Shown here one piece after another: positions 1-11,461 of a stretch of 64,000 nucleotides of DNA. Under the pieces are notes generated by a model, which ran no database searches, was not told the origin of the DNA, and saw only the letters and a list, made by a program, of their open reading frames with translations. Source of the stretch: Plectrocnemia conspersa (Eukaryota > Arthropoda > Insecta > Trichoptera > Polycentropodidae); assembly GCA_009617715.1 (NCBI GenBank), contig VTFK01000050.1, positions 992,001 through 1,056,000 of the forward strand, written 5' to 3'. The number at the start of each line of letters is the position of its first letter. Within the stretch, counting starts at the first letter, position 1. The translations under genes and the position numbers were made by a program.

Positions 1-1519
1 CAGTAACATTGAGAGCTGTAAAGAAATATTATTTGTGCAATTTAACAGGGAATTATTTTATGAGATATGCGCATTTAAATAAATACTTTGTTCCATAAAA
101 CGAATTGTTTGTGCATTAATGTAAGGTAAATCTTAGGATTTTTTTCGGAAAAGGATTCATTAAAGAGAGTTATTCATAAGGTGTTCGTTGTTCTGACCAA
201 CACTCGCTCGCTCTCACCTAATCAGCCCAATAGTAACGCACAAACAATTCGTTTTAGGAAGCAATTATTTTATATATTGCTCATTTAAATTATCTACAAA
301 GATTATGTGACAACGGATTGATGCAACTGACTCACAGATAATGACGACTATACGTGTAGGGATTGCAATATCGGTATTGGGACAAAAATTGACCTTCGGT
401 ACTACCGGTATTACAAAATAAAATACCGGTATTAACAATTCTTTTTTCTCAAATCCATACATTTTATTTTCTAAAAAAGATATCTCCATGGTTTAGAACT
501 ACAAAAACGACAATTTCCATATTGCTTTAAAGCAAAATCGGCATAGAATCTTTGGATTTTTTTCGCAACAGTCAACAATATATTACAGTGTAGGGTATTA
601 TTCTTAAAAATCACGTTGATTTACTGTGACCAAAATGATCATCCATGAACAAGGAAACAAGAGAATATTGTAAAGGATGGGACCACACATAAAAGCCCTT
701 GTTACGACCAGAAAAAATCACATAAATAACACTGTGTGTTCTTACTGTAAATATTCTGTCATTATGTGAATATTTCTTTGTTGTGAAACGGTAATGGAAA
801 CAATAAATCACCGGATCCACAAGATTCCCATTGCAGTATACGACCTCGGACAATGCCCATCAAGCAAATGTCGCTTTCTAAAGGCGTATACCTATTTCAC
901 TGTTCTAACAAACTACTACATTTATTGTCTGGATGATCGCTGCATGATTGTGATTGGTCAGCAAACTTTGCAGCCCTGGATAAATAAGCCTGGACTCCGA
1001 TAAGGAGAGGGCAGTCACAAGCAGTCACTTGAACAGACCAGCAGACGCTGCTGCTCACAGACAACATACTGTCATGGGCACTCACATCCCAAGAGGGACT
1101 CCTCCATACGAGCACCATCATAGAGAGAGATCATCCTCCGCTATACTGTCGCTGCCACGCCACCTATAAGACCTCCGAGGATCTTTCACGGACATCATCC
1201 CTCCGCTAGCTTCCCCACCACCACTCGGAGAAAACATCTCGCCATTTATCGTCTATCGCAACATACGTAACTATAATCTAATAAAATTCTAACTAGATTT
1301 GAATTACTAAACCTTATTAAAACAGCATTTAGTTGGACATTGAATGAATGAACATTATTTTTTCAGTCCTTTTTTATTATCAATAAAAAATAATATCAAT
1401 ACCGGTATTGACTGTTATTCTCTTGGTAATGCCGGTATTATTGCAATCCCCTTATACGTGATTCGGCAAAACATCTTTAAACGCTTAGGAAAATACATAA
1501 AGATCAAAAGCCATTTTAC
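1..1519. repeat. Cullin-1 intron and repeat-rich left edge
   Basis: No cullin-1 coding exon is visible between the left edge and 1520, so this stretch is intron plus repeats. About 365-440 and 1398-1440 contain several copies of the palindrome ATACCGGTAT or close variants. Between them, about 610-1250 is a copy of a dispersed repeat whose inverted partner lies at about 62590-62940. About 170-240 resembles 28575-28650 (shared words GAGTTATTCAT and GACCAACACTC). Open frames here are short and look like repeat translation. Confidence 0.6.
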
Positions 1520-3505
1520 CACTTGATTTAGAGTGTCTTCAAGCTCAGTTTCCTCTGGATTCTTTGATGACTTCTTAAGTAACAGATCACAGTATTTAGC
1601 TAACAATTCTGGCGACTTTGACCATCCAGCTGCACGAGTGACTGCATTGTCTACAATTTGATTAAATACAAAAGTTAATATAGTTCACATTGTAAGTACA
1701 CGATTTATAAAAACACTAACTATTGATGAATCTGCCGCATGCTCTGTCCAAAGATGCTACAAAACCGGAATCGTTATTAAACGCAACCATCACCAGAGCG
1801 TTGTATTTCTTATGGACTTCTAATATTGTCGAGACGTATACTTTAGGATCCTGGAACGAAATGAATAAATATATATATTTAATCTTAAGCATCGATACCG
1901 AGTGTTCAATTAGAGAGCGACTCACGTTATTAGCACTTTCTCCACATTTTTCTATAGCCTGCAAGCCCTGTGTCGCGATATGTGTTTCTAATATAAAACG
2001 TAATTCAAATAAGCTATCCGGAATCCTAGTCACCAGTGAGTACATGCGACCCAGATCTACGTTCTTATCCATATCCAACAGATTCTGAAATAAACGACGA
2101 CTCAAACGATATCATTACCAATTCCTATATATGCAGAGCGCTTTGTAAACAATATATCACCTGGAATTCTGTGTGGAATATTTCTAAATGTTTCTCGATA
2201 AGAACGCGTTCGCAAGTTTTCGACAGTCTTTCCAATGTAGTCTCATGCAAATACAAGTGGACTCTTTTGTGCTCCTCTTGCAAGCGTTGCTCAGCCTTTT
2301 TCATATATTCGGTGACGGGATTTTGCCTCAAAAACTCAGTACTCTCCCTTGTATAAAATCGCTCCGTGTCCTCCAAAAACACCACTTCGAACGAATCCTT
2401 GTACACTGCCAAATTTTGACCCCTGGCGCTGGGGTCCTCTTCGTTCAAACCGAGTTCGACATAGCAATTGATCACCTGTAATTGTTAGTATTATTACAAA
2501 AGTTTAAAAAAAATCTAGTCACCCGTATTTTACGTACTCCCGAAACGAGGCGAGTGTTGATCGGCTCTCCGTTTCTTTCGCGTTCGATCAGTTTCAAAAC
2601 TGCATTGGTGACTTGCTTGTTGAGGCACTTGAACAGATTGTCTCTCCAGGTGACCAACGCTAGTTGATATATTTCATATATACCCTGCAAGCGATCAGTG
2701 AAATTAGTTATTAATTACTGTTCAGTAAATGTCGGGGAATACGTTGAATTCGCAAAAAGTGAGATTATACAATGACAAAACTTACATTCCACGAAACCGA
2801 GGAATTTGTAGACTTAAAAATGAATAAAAGGTTTATATGAAATACAAACCTTACGTCCTTCTTCGCACTCCCTTTTCACCCAATGTCGATTGAGATACGA
2901 ACATACTCCGTGTAGCACATTCGAGGAGAACTGATACTCTTCCCATTGTTTCGTATAAAACTCCAGCACATCTTCTCCCATCAGTTCTTTGCCGTTCTGA
3001 AATCGTATACAAATTTCACTACTCGTTTCCTTCCAACAACAATCATACTGTATAAATTCAATAGTTACGTCGAGCAAACGAAGCAAATAGTTGCGTAAAA
3101 ACTCTCTGAGCCGTTTGTAAAGCTCCAGACCGACGAGTTGAGCGCCTCCCGTTTGAGCTCCCGTTCCCGTCTGGCCGGCGGTGCTTTTCTTCGAAGAGAT
3201 GGCCGGCGAAGCGAGTCCGCCGCGTCCGGCGCTCCTGCTGTTGCTGCTCCCTCCTTGTTGATGCACAGAAGTGCAATAATTGTATACATGACTGTCAGCT
3301 GAATGTCAAGGAAAACATACAAACATGCACACAAAACGTCAGTTATAAAATATTCGTTAAAAGGATACGTATAAAGCTCCATGTATCTCATCTTCGACAT
3401 GGAAAGTCTCTTGTACACATGCTCGATGCCCTCTTTTAAGTCCCCCCATATTTGATCTAGATCGATCTGCTTAGTGCCCGAAGGCGGTCCACCTCTTGAA
3501 CCCAT
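1520..3505 (-). CDS. Cul1: Cullin-1, N-terminal part (partial, runs off left edge)
   Basis: Scaffold of SCF ubiquitin ligases; the N-terminal cullin repeats bind SKP1 and the F-box protein. Eight coding exons join in frame: 3505-3369, 3291-3069, 2996-2850, 2684-2538, 2475-2161, 2084-1926, 1850-1721 and 1650-1520, giving 463 codons. Recognisable cullin-1 blocks include [17 protein letters not shown] near the start, [88 protein letters not shown] and [18 protein letters not shown]. The ATG at 3505 fits the family start. A Gly/Ser-rich stretch around residues 60-85 replaces the variable linker seen in other cullin-1 proteins. The cullin-homology domain, the RBX1-binding region and the neddylation lysine would be encoded left of the window. 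Splice sites are all GT-AG. Confidence 0.95.
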
Positions 3506-3647
3506 GTTTAACTATCGTCAATATAGACAATCGAAGAGTTGCACGAATTTACTATATACCACAGAGATTCGATCGATTCAAGCAAATGGCATGATACACT
3601 ACAAGGCACCGCGCATATAGATGCAACGCGTTAATTAGCCAAATAAT
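3506..3647 (-). other. Cul1: Cullin-1 5' untranslated exon (acceptor at 3648)
   Basis: Just upstream of the cullin-1 ATG the minus strand has a pyrimidine-rich tract ending in TTTACAG, a strong 3' splice site, with the exon starting at 3647. This implies at least one non-coding first exon further right. The GC-rich island at 8.4-8.8 kb is a candidate promoter region, but no transcript evidence is available. Confidence 0.5.
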
Positions 3648-3739
3648 CTGTAAAGAAAAAAAAGGCAATTAATAACAATACGATTTATGTTTTTGTCACC
3701 AAGAGATCTACATGTAGAATTACAATAATTTTAACTATA

Positions 3740-4590
3740 TTACAGGGACATCAATTGGGGAGGAGGGGCATTTAGAAAAAGCTGAAATGACATTCCTGAT
3801 TATTAAACCAGATATTCTCGGGTTATCCCTCAAACAAACTAAAAAAAAATCCCGAATCAATTCTGAAAATATGTCATTTCAGTGGTCATATTAAAATATA
3901 TTTTCAACGGTAGATATATATTTTACCAATGAAAATATAATTTATCTGGCAAGTGCTAGTAAAATTATATGATTTCAATTGTTCCATAAGTAGATATATT
4001 TTCATTTTCATACTTATTATAATTTATTTACATGCGATGTATAAATTTTACAGTGAATGTGTATTTTTTTGTTATATTTTCAGAAGTAGATATATTTACT
4101 AGCGAAAATATAATTTAACTGATGGATGCTAGTGAAATTATATGTTGCTCTAAAATGTCTATGAAACACAATTTGATAGTTGTGAACGTCCATTTGCTGT
4201 TCAAACCTAAGCCTAACCTACTGAAAGTTCTAAAACTAATTATAGTTTTAAAACTTTTATTTAGTCAAGTATAAAATATAAAGACTTAATGGTACAACAG
4301 GGCGGTGTAACGGGTGGTACAAGGTTGTATTTCGAGACGTTGTATTTCGCATATTGCTCCATAGTTTGTTTGCACTTCGATATCCACAATGTCTTAGAAT
4401 ATGCTAGCTATCCTTAACCGATATTACTACAGACTTATGATATAAGTATTGGTTTAAGTATATTCCAATCGAATTTTTGTCAATAGGAGGGCGCAAAAAC
4501 AATTATGACTTCTCAGTAGTCAAAAATTCACAGCAATAGCAATAAAATCGTGACTTTGCCGTCGCGATTTTATTGCTTTTCTCTCACTCT
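3740..4590. repeat. Copies of the modular dispersed repeat family
   Basis: 3748-3830 matches the module near 22650 and 30600 (AAGCTGAAATGA and nearby words, inverted). 3895-4060 closely matches 59545-59680 (shared GGCAAGTGCTAGT and TTACATGCGATGTATAAAT). 4180-4260 holds the inverted CCATTTGCTGTTCAAACC module. 4475-4580 carries the GGAGGGCGCAAAAACAATTA arm leading to a half hairpin at GCCGTCGCG. No gene is visible. Confidence 0.6.
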
Positions 4591-5044
4591 ACTTTTTGTA
4601 ATATACAAAATTTTGTGATAAAACACAAAAATAAAATAACTAATTTTACTCTTTTCTGTCTTATTTCTTTCAAATATGGTATTTAATTTATTTAGATAGA
4701 TTATGATACATAATATATATAGAGATTGTGATCGAAAATTCTGAATAATATTGATTCTCTTTTCTCGAGAATTTTTTATTATGAAATTTCGAGAATCTTG
4801 TTTTTTGAAAAATTGTTTATGAGAATCTCGAGAATATTTCAAATTTTTCACTTATAGATATGTATATTGCCATTAATCAACTACTAAATGAAATAAAAAA
4901 TAAAAATTCTAAGAGATGTGATCATTGATAATTTTTTTGCACAACGCAATTTATTTTCTTTGAGTTCAAAAGTTGAAATAATAAAATTATTGAAAACTAC
5001 ACCGAAACGACTGTTTCATTAATTAAATAACGAGACAAAAAAAT

Positions 5045-5350
5045 ATGTCTATTAAAATAGATACACAGCATCAAGTAAATTTAACCTTGGAAAAACAATT
5101 ACAACACTATATCCTTCAGCACGTTAATCCAAAGATTAACCAAATAGCTGATGAACATTTCCAGACACTGAAAAAAGAGATGAACGTTTACGAAGCATCT
5201 GTAAAATTGACAATACAAAAACTACTAAAAGTAGCATTAAGTACAATAAAAATAACGTTGACACAGAATGAGAAAAACTTTTCAATCTCTGTAAATTTTA
5301 TGTCGAAAAAAAGAACAAGATTATTGGATAAACCAATACTTGTTTTTTAA
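5045..5350 (+). CDS. Unrecognised 101-residue open frame
   Basis: An ATG-started frame of 101 codons in very AT-rich DNA. The protein is Lys/Gln/Ile-rich, probably helical and not obviously membrane-bound; it matches no family I know. It lies next to stretches rich in TTCTCGAGAAT (about 4760-4840), which recur near 7650-7700, so it may be a non-transposase frame or an internal fragment of a mobile element. It could also be chance. Confidence 0.2.
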   Translation: MSIKIDTQHQVNLTLEKQLQHYILQHVNPKINQIADEHFQTLKKEMNVYEASVKLTIQKLLKVALSTIKITLTQNEKNFSISVNFMSKKRTRLLDKPILVF

Positions 5351-5550
5351 AAACCATTTTCTTAAAGAATATTTTTTTTATTATAACTTCAAAATAATTG
5401 TATAATATTTTTTCTTGTTATAAATCGTGATTTATTTTTGTAAATATTATTTTTCATTTGTATTATTTGTAAACCATTTATAAAAAAAATAAAAAAGTTT
5501 AGTATCATATTATTTCTGTATTTAGTTAAAAATATCCCAAAAACATCATT

Positions 5551-7625
5551 TACAGTAGATCCTCCAACACGGTAAATTGGGGACGTGCTATTTGGGTGGG
5601 TGTAGTTGAGAGACTAGAACATTACAATACAAATACAACTTTTTGTAATACGTACGTACGAATCAGGCGGGTGTGGTGATATATCCTCCCCTTGGCTCGC
5701 TCACACATAAAGTAATGGGTGCGAGTGAGAGGAGAGCATGCTCTTATATGGGTGACCAGACGTCTGTATTTACAGGACATGTAATTTTCTAACATGTTAT
5801 CTCACTGTTTAGATAAACAGTTAAATGTTTCGTATTCAAGTAATTGTCGGTAAAAAACTATATTCATAATATATTTGAGAACATTTTATTCCAATAAATA
5901 TTTAAAAATCATTCAGGATAGTAGCATTTTAGAAATGCAAAGACAATGTTTTTTGATGAAGTTACAGAGTACTATAAAACCTGCTTGGCTTATTTGAGGA
6001 ACTGGAGTGAACCTTCAAACAAATATAAAGTTTTTATTTGAATGTTATTGAGAAAACCACCACACTATGAAGAAGTTCAAAAAACGGCCGAGTATCTATC
6101 TGATTTAGGAATAGAAATAAAAGAAAATGATCCCTTGAATCAATTTGTTCTAAAACAGTATTTTATTAAGCATAGAAGATGACCAAGCAAAGTGGATAAA
6201 AACAGCATGCAATGATAATTGGACCAATTTTTTCTTCATTGTTCAGGTAGTTAATAATTTAAATTTTTTAGCGTTTTATTAGCATTGCCTGCACATAATG
6301 CAAGCACAGAAAAGCTATTTCTATCATTAAAGCACAATAGACAGAGGAGCACGATAGACTTGATATTATCACAATGGAAAAAAATATATTTATATTATAA
6401 AACTATAGTAATGTCAATTGTGAAGTTTTTATAATTGAATAAAAGAAAACAAAGAGATTATAAAAAATGGAAAAGGTTCATTAAAATACATATGATTTCC
6501 AAAATGTGCCTTTTTATTATAAAATGTGAAAAATCTACCCGCCGAAAATGTCCCGTATTCGTATATTCTGAATCTGTTCCCCCTTATCTCTCACTCGTCA
6601 CTTAACACGTGAGTGAGCGAGAGGCACGATAGGCGACCAACGGTAGGAATGCATATTGCATTGCAGAGGAGTTAAGCTCAAAAAACTTTTATATTTGTTT
6701 TGGTTTTATTTTTTAACTGAAGAATGAAGCAATCAACAATCACTCTCGGTGACATTGAAAATCAAATTCCAACGACATGATTTTTTTGAAGCCAGTTTAA
6801 GATCTTCATCACATACTGTTCTATTATTATATTGATTTATTTTCTGAGATTGCTCATACATAGTCTGACGTTCTTTTCTTAACTTGTAATATGGAGCTAG
6901 AGTTATTTGAAATTGTTTTTTAAATTTCTTAGAACCTTCCATTAAATGATCAAAATTAATAAAATAAGTTTTCAGCTCTTCTGCTAAATGTAGTTTTTGA
7001 TTCAGATTTTCTAAATTTTTTTACTATTTGTGGAATTGGATCGAAATTCTTCTGTTAGTGTTAGCACTTCCTCATCTATTTCTAATTTCTAATTTATTAA
7101 TTAGTTAATATTCTCCTTGTTCAGCTCCTCCAAGCCAAAAGATCGAGAAGTATTAATTTAAATGTTACTTGATATTATATTGGAATCAGAATATATTCAT
7201 ATATTAATTCAAAGTCTCTTAAAATTAAAAATAATTTATTGATCCAAAATATTTATTATTTCTTCTAAGGAAAAAACTTTCCTTTTAAATTTTTTATTCC
7301 CGTTGTTAAGCATGGCCTACAAGTAAAAAATAAAAATAAATTAAGTGTTGATAATATTTATATAGAATCCTAGAAAGTTGATAATCCCTGCCATCTCACT
7401 TGGGACTCAAGGCCAATCGAACCAAAACGAGCTGAGACAGTTCAAAAAGGAGACGCCGTAGTGTAAGAGCAAGCGTGACAAACGTACTTACACTACTCTG
7501 AGACCATACCGTACCGAATCATTCTTAGCGAGCGAGTGGGGAACGTGTTGTTGGGGGATGTGGTTGCAAATTTTTTCGATCGATCGTGCTAATAGGGGTA
7601 GTGTTATTCGGGGAGTCTACTGTAC
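5551..7625. mobile_element. Pogo/Tigger-like DNA transposon with nested insertion
   Basis: The ends are inverted: TACAGTAGATCCTCC at 5551, and on the opposite strand TACAGTAGACTCCCC ending at 7625, both followed by an AACAC core. The CAGTAGA(C/T)YCYCC style resembles pogo/Tigger-class termini. A minus-strand frame at 6942-6733 (69 codons) with broken upstream continuations to about 7150 is Lys/Glu-rich and may be a transposase C-terminus, but no catalytic motif is visible. Related sequence recurs at about 58018-58190. A hAT fragment interrupts it at about 5753-6570. Confidence 0.5.
5940..6425 (+). pseudogene. hAT transposase remnant (dimerisation region)
   Basis: Broken plus-strand frames include LLRKPPHYEEVQKTAEYLS (about 6040-6100) and then PAHNASTEKLF (about 6285-6325), the C-terminal hAT dimerisation-type motif. 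Stops and frameshifts separate the pieces, so the copy is dead. Flanking GGGTGACCAGACGTCTG (about 5753) and ATGTCCCGTATTC (about 6547) may be remnants of its termini. It sits inside the pogo-like element, implying a later insertion. Confidence 0.6.
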
Positions 7626-7639
7626 GATATTACTAATTA

Positions 7640-8400
7640 ATTTTGGAAATTTTCGATTTTCTCGAGAATATTAAATAAAATTATCTAATTCTCGAGATTC
7701 ACAAAATTGCAAATAAAAAAAGAATTTAATCACTAATTATAGACAGTAAATTAGCTGTTGTATAATCATATATTTTAAAAAACCACTAGAAAAAATGTAG
7801 TGTATACTCGATTTTTTAATTAGCGAGCACATGTAAAATGGGCTCAATTTATTATAATAAATTTAGTAATTTAAAATTTTTAACTGGTACTTAAATTTAA
7901 AGGTGTAAATGACGAATACAAGTAATATTCAAACTATAAAGATTACAAAAATTTTGGTCGAATTTGGATTGTAAGACAAGAGATAACGATTACGCTATTT
8001 TTGAGTATGCGCTAATTTATCTGAACATTTTAAAAATGAGAATATAATTTCCGCATGCTTATATGTGAACAGTTTTGGCTATTATTAGATTATTAATCAA
8101 AATTGATAGATTTCTCCCGCCTTTGAGCGATAGCAAATAACCTAAAAGTTAATTTAGAATTTCTAAATAGGAAAGTGAAATTCTAATTAGTGTGTCTTAT
8201 AAGATTTTGTAGAGCTTTATTTTATGTAATTTTAAATGCAATAAGTAATAATCTGTGAATTTACGTTATTAAAAAATGCAAAAAAAGCCAGATCGGAATT
8301 ACACGATATTGCCAAGATGGAGTATTTTTAAATAATATACAAACAAAAAATGATTATAACAAATAACAACAAATAAAATCGAAATAAACATGTAAAAGTG
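7640..8400. other. AT-rich intergenic DNA
   Basis: Very AT-rich. 7650-7700 repeats the TTCTCGAGAAT motif also seen near 4760-4840. No open frame, RNA gene or promoter motif could be supported. Confidence 0.5.
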
Positions 8401-8404
8401 CGCA

Positions 8405-8830
8405 ACGCGAAATACGGGAAATCCGCTCAGAATACACTTTACGAGTCATCATTTAGACCGAACGCCGTCTGACTAATCGGACGTCTCCGGTTCGACTGCG
8501 CCGTTGGATTCTGTCAGATTCGCGAGGGCTAAGGGAAAAACACAAGGAAAAAGTGTCCGCTTTCGATCCGTCACCTTATATCGGAAGCTCGCGCTACATT
8601 CGCCCACTGGCGCTCCGCCCTCTGGCAGTGGTTGAAGGGGCGCTGGGGCGTCTCCGGCCGGAGAAGGAGCCCAAAGCGAACCTAAGAGACGCGACGAAGC
8701 TCAGGACGGACCAGCTTTGGCCGCGGAGCCACCTTTGTCAGATGCCCTTTTGGCCAAAATCCCGTTGGTCTACGGCCATTGATCGCTCGTTACAGCAAAG
8801 CGTTTTATAAAGCGCTCGTTAAATTTAAAA
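8405..8830. promoter_or_regulatory. GC-rich island, candidate promoter region
   Basis: A sharp rise in GC and CpG content in otherwise AT-rich DNA. It contains an 85-codon plus-strand frame (8553-8810) with no recognisable domain, and composition may explain that frame. It lies between divergent genes: cullin-1 (minus, 5' end at 3.5 kb with an implied upstream non-coding exon) and the NKRF-like gene (plus, from 11.5 kb). Holding the cullin-1 promoter or first exon is an inference. An LTR or other GC-rich repeat is an alternative. Confidence 0.3.
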
Positions 8831-9052
8831 ATAAAAACGGTATTTCAAAATAATAAGCCTACTTTCTATTTTCCATTATAACTTTACATGACATGGCAAT
8901 ATTATTTAAATGTCCAGTGTAGTCCATTCAAGATGTCAACGCTCATCATCGATGTGTTGGAAATAAGCATGCATGCATACATATACAATTTTCCACATAT
9001 TTGTTAACACCGATAGGAGAACGTTACCAATGCTAAATCAGGAGTGTTTTAA

Positions 9053-10937
9053 TGGTAGGGTGACCATACGTTTACAATTTAATTAAAAATTATAATGTGT
9101 TAAATTTTATTATAAATTCTTGTCATGTTGTGTAATTTTGTAATCAATAAAACAATTCCAATAATATTATATTTGTATTTTTTTAAATATTATAAATTTT
9201 AAACAGATATTCAACCCGGTGAGTAATTTTTAAAATATGAAAATAAATATTAATTTTTCCTTCTCTATAGTTAGGCTTACCATATTTATAAAACTCTAAC
9301 CCGGGACAGCTAAAAAAAATCGGAAATTTTACAAAGCAGAATGCTTGTAAGAGCTAAAAAATTAGAATAAAAAAAATTACTGACCTTAACAATATTTTAG
9401 ATATATTACGTAGAAAAAAATGAATTATCGAGGAAGTTGTACCATTAAGTGAAATTAATTTAAATTGTCAAAGTACATCAAATTAGAAAATTTCACAGTA
9501 TTAAATCTACTAAAAAATATACGCCTGAGATAAGAGTATTCGCATTAACTTTAAATTTTTATTCCAAAAAGGCATAAGGTTATGTCCAGAAATATTTTAA
9601 TACTTCTTTGCATCATAGATGAACATTAGCTAAATGGTACTACTAAATAGACGGAGAACCAAAGTCAAAAATTCAAACTATAAATTTATTTGTTCTTTAG
9701 TTTTGGATGAAATGGCCATTAGGGAAAAAGTATAATGGAATGGTAAAACATACAACGGGAATGGAGGGAGAGAAAAATGAAATTGCTAAAGAAGCACTGA
9801 TATTTATAATCGTGTGTATCAATGGTAATTGGAAACCTCCGATAGGGTATTTTTAGTCGATTCTATTACCTCAAATCAAAAAGCAGAATTAATAAAACAA
9901 TGTTTGCAAAAACCCCACGACACAAAAATATGTTTGCGTATTCTTAGATGCTTGCCACATGATAAAATAAGTTAGAAAAACTTTTGAATTTAAATAAAAA
10001 ATTATAGATAATTGGTCGTAATTCGCATATTGTAGCTACAGTGATACCTCGGTTTTCGATAATCCATCCGTAAACAGTCGTTGAAATATGTAACCGACGA
10101 AAACCGAGGCAATTATTTTCATATGAATCAAAGTCAATAAAATCAATAAAAAAAGCACAAAAACACTAACACTTGAATATAGCTGAATATACAGCAGGCT
10201 ACATTGGAAAATCAATAGTTAAAATAATAGAATGGGTAAATTACTCTGATGTTTTATTTTGTAAAAACAATAGTTTTCTTAGTTGTTCATTAATCGACTT
10301 GAAAAATAAGGGAGATTTAATATATATACCCATCATAAAATGTCATCCGTATTTGTTTAACAACTGAAAATTACATAAAACTTATTATAAGTCTTACTAT
10401 AGTTAATTCAGTGCTAAAAGTAAATAAAAATCAAATTGTCAATATGGTATTAAAATCTTTCATGAACGTAGGTATATTTTAAGATCTACATGACCATATT
10501 TTTAACAAATATGATAAATATCCAATGGAAAACCATTTATTACAATTAATTAAAGTAATTTATGAAAAATATTTACATTTTATAACAAAATTTTTTATAA
10601 ATATTGAAAGTAAACGTAATTATTATAGTCTACTAATCCATAATCCAATGGTCAGTAATTTAAAAAAAATAATTATCGTATGTTAGATTTTTATATGTAA
10701 TGTATAAATCGTATCTATACTAACAAAAGTCACTAACTACAGTTTTTATAAAATTTACACTTAAAAAAAATAACCAAATAAATATTGTCGGACAGCAGCG
10801 TGTTTTTGAAAAATCACTTATATAGATATGTTGCGTGTTGGAGTACAAAATTAAACAACATGACAGTAATTTATAACAAAAATATAACACATAACTTTTA
10901 ATTCAATTTCTAACGTATGGTCACCATACTCTTAAAA
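9053..10937 (+). mobile_element. Degenerate P-element/THAP9-like transposon
   Basis: Inverted ends: GGGTGACCATACGTTTACAA at about 9059 and, on the other strand, GGTGACCATACGTTAGAAA ending near 10930. Inside are broken frames of a P-type transposase: EIAKEALIFIIVCINGNWK then PPIGYF (about 9780-9860), FLDACHMIK (about 9940-9975) and EYTAGYIGKSIVKI (from about 10179; 64-codon frame 10173-10367). Order and spacing match the RNase H-like core and C-terminus of P transposases. Stops and frameshifts show it is inactive. A short palindromic insert near 10040-10110 carries CAGTGATACCTCGGTTTTCG, resembling a pogo-type terminus. Confidence 0.65.
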
Positions 10938-11461
10938 CAGCCCTGATTTAGTATTGGTGACGTTCTCATATTGGTGTAAATAAATTCGCGGAAAACTGTA
11001 TATGTATGTACGCATGCGTACACGCACCCTTATTTCCAACACAACGATGATGAGCGTTGACACCTTGAACGGACTATAACATCATATTGTAGATTTTTAA
11101 TTAAATCCAACAATTTCAATAAATAAACACTTTCACAGAATTTAATTTAGAAATACAGTCAAGTAGCATTAAAAACCCGTTATTTTAGGCATTTTTAATT
11201 TAATACATAATCGGAATAATAATAATGATTTTTTTATGAACTTCATTAGATAACAAAATTTGAAATAATTAGCAATATTTTTATTGCGAAATATATTTTT
11301 AATGCCATAAGAGGATGATGGTCAATTTTTGTTTTGCTTTACCCAGTATAGTTTTTATAAAGGATTCCGCGAGCTGTCAAAATATTAATGCAAACCAAAT
11401 TGTCTGCTTTCGCTTAAACTTGTTAAATTGACCGAATTGTCAATATTTTACCACATTTAAA
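10938..11461. other. Intergenic DNA upstream of NKRF-like gene
   Basis: AT-rich, no coding exon seen. It should contain the promoter and 5' UTR of the NKRF-like gene, but no clear TATA box or initiator could be picked out. Confidence 0.4.

Noticed and set aside
3058..3276. 72-residue Arg-rich minus-strand frame over cullin-1 exon 2
   Set aside because: It is the wrong frame of a genuine cullin-1 exon, whose correct frame reads NYCTSVHQ and then [10 protein letters not shown].
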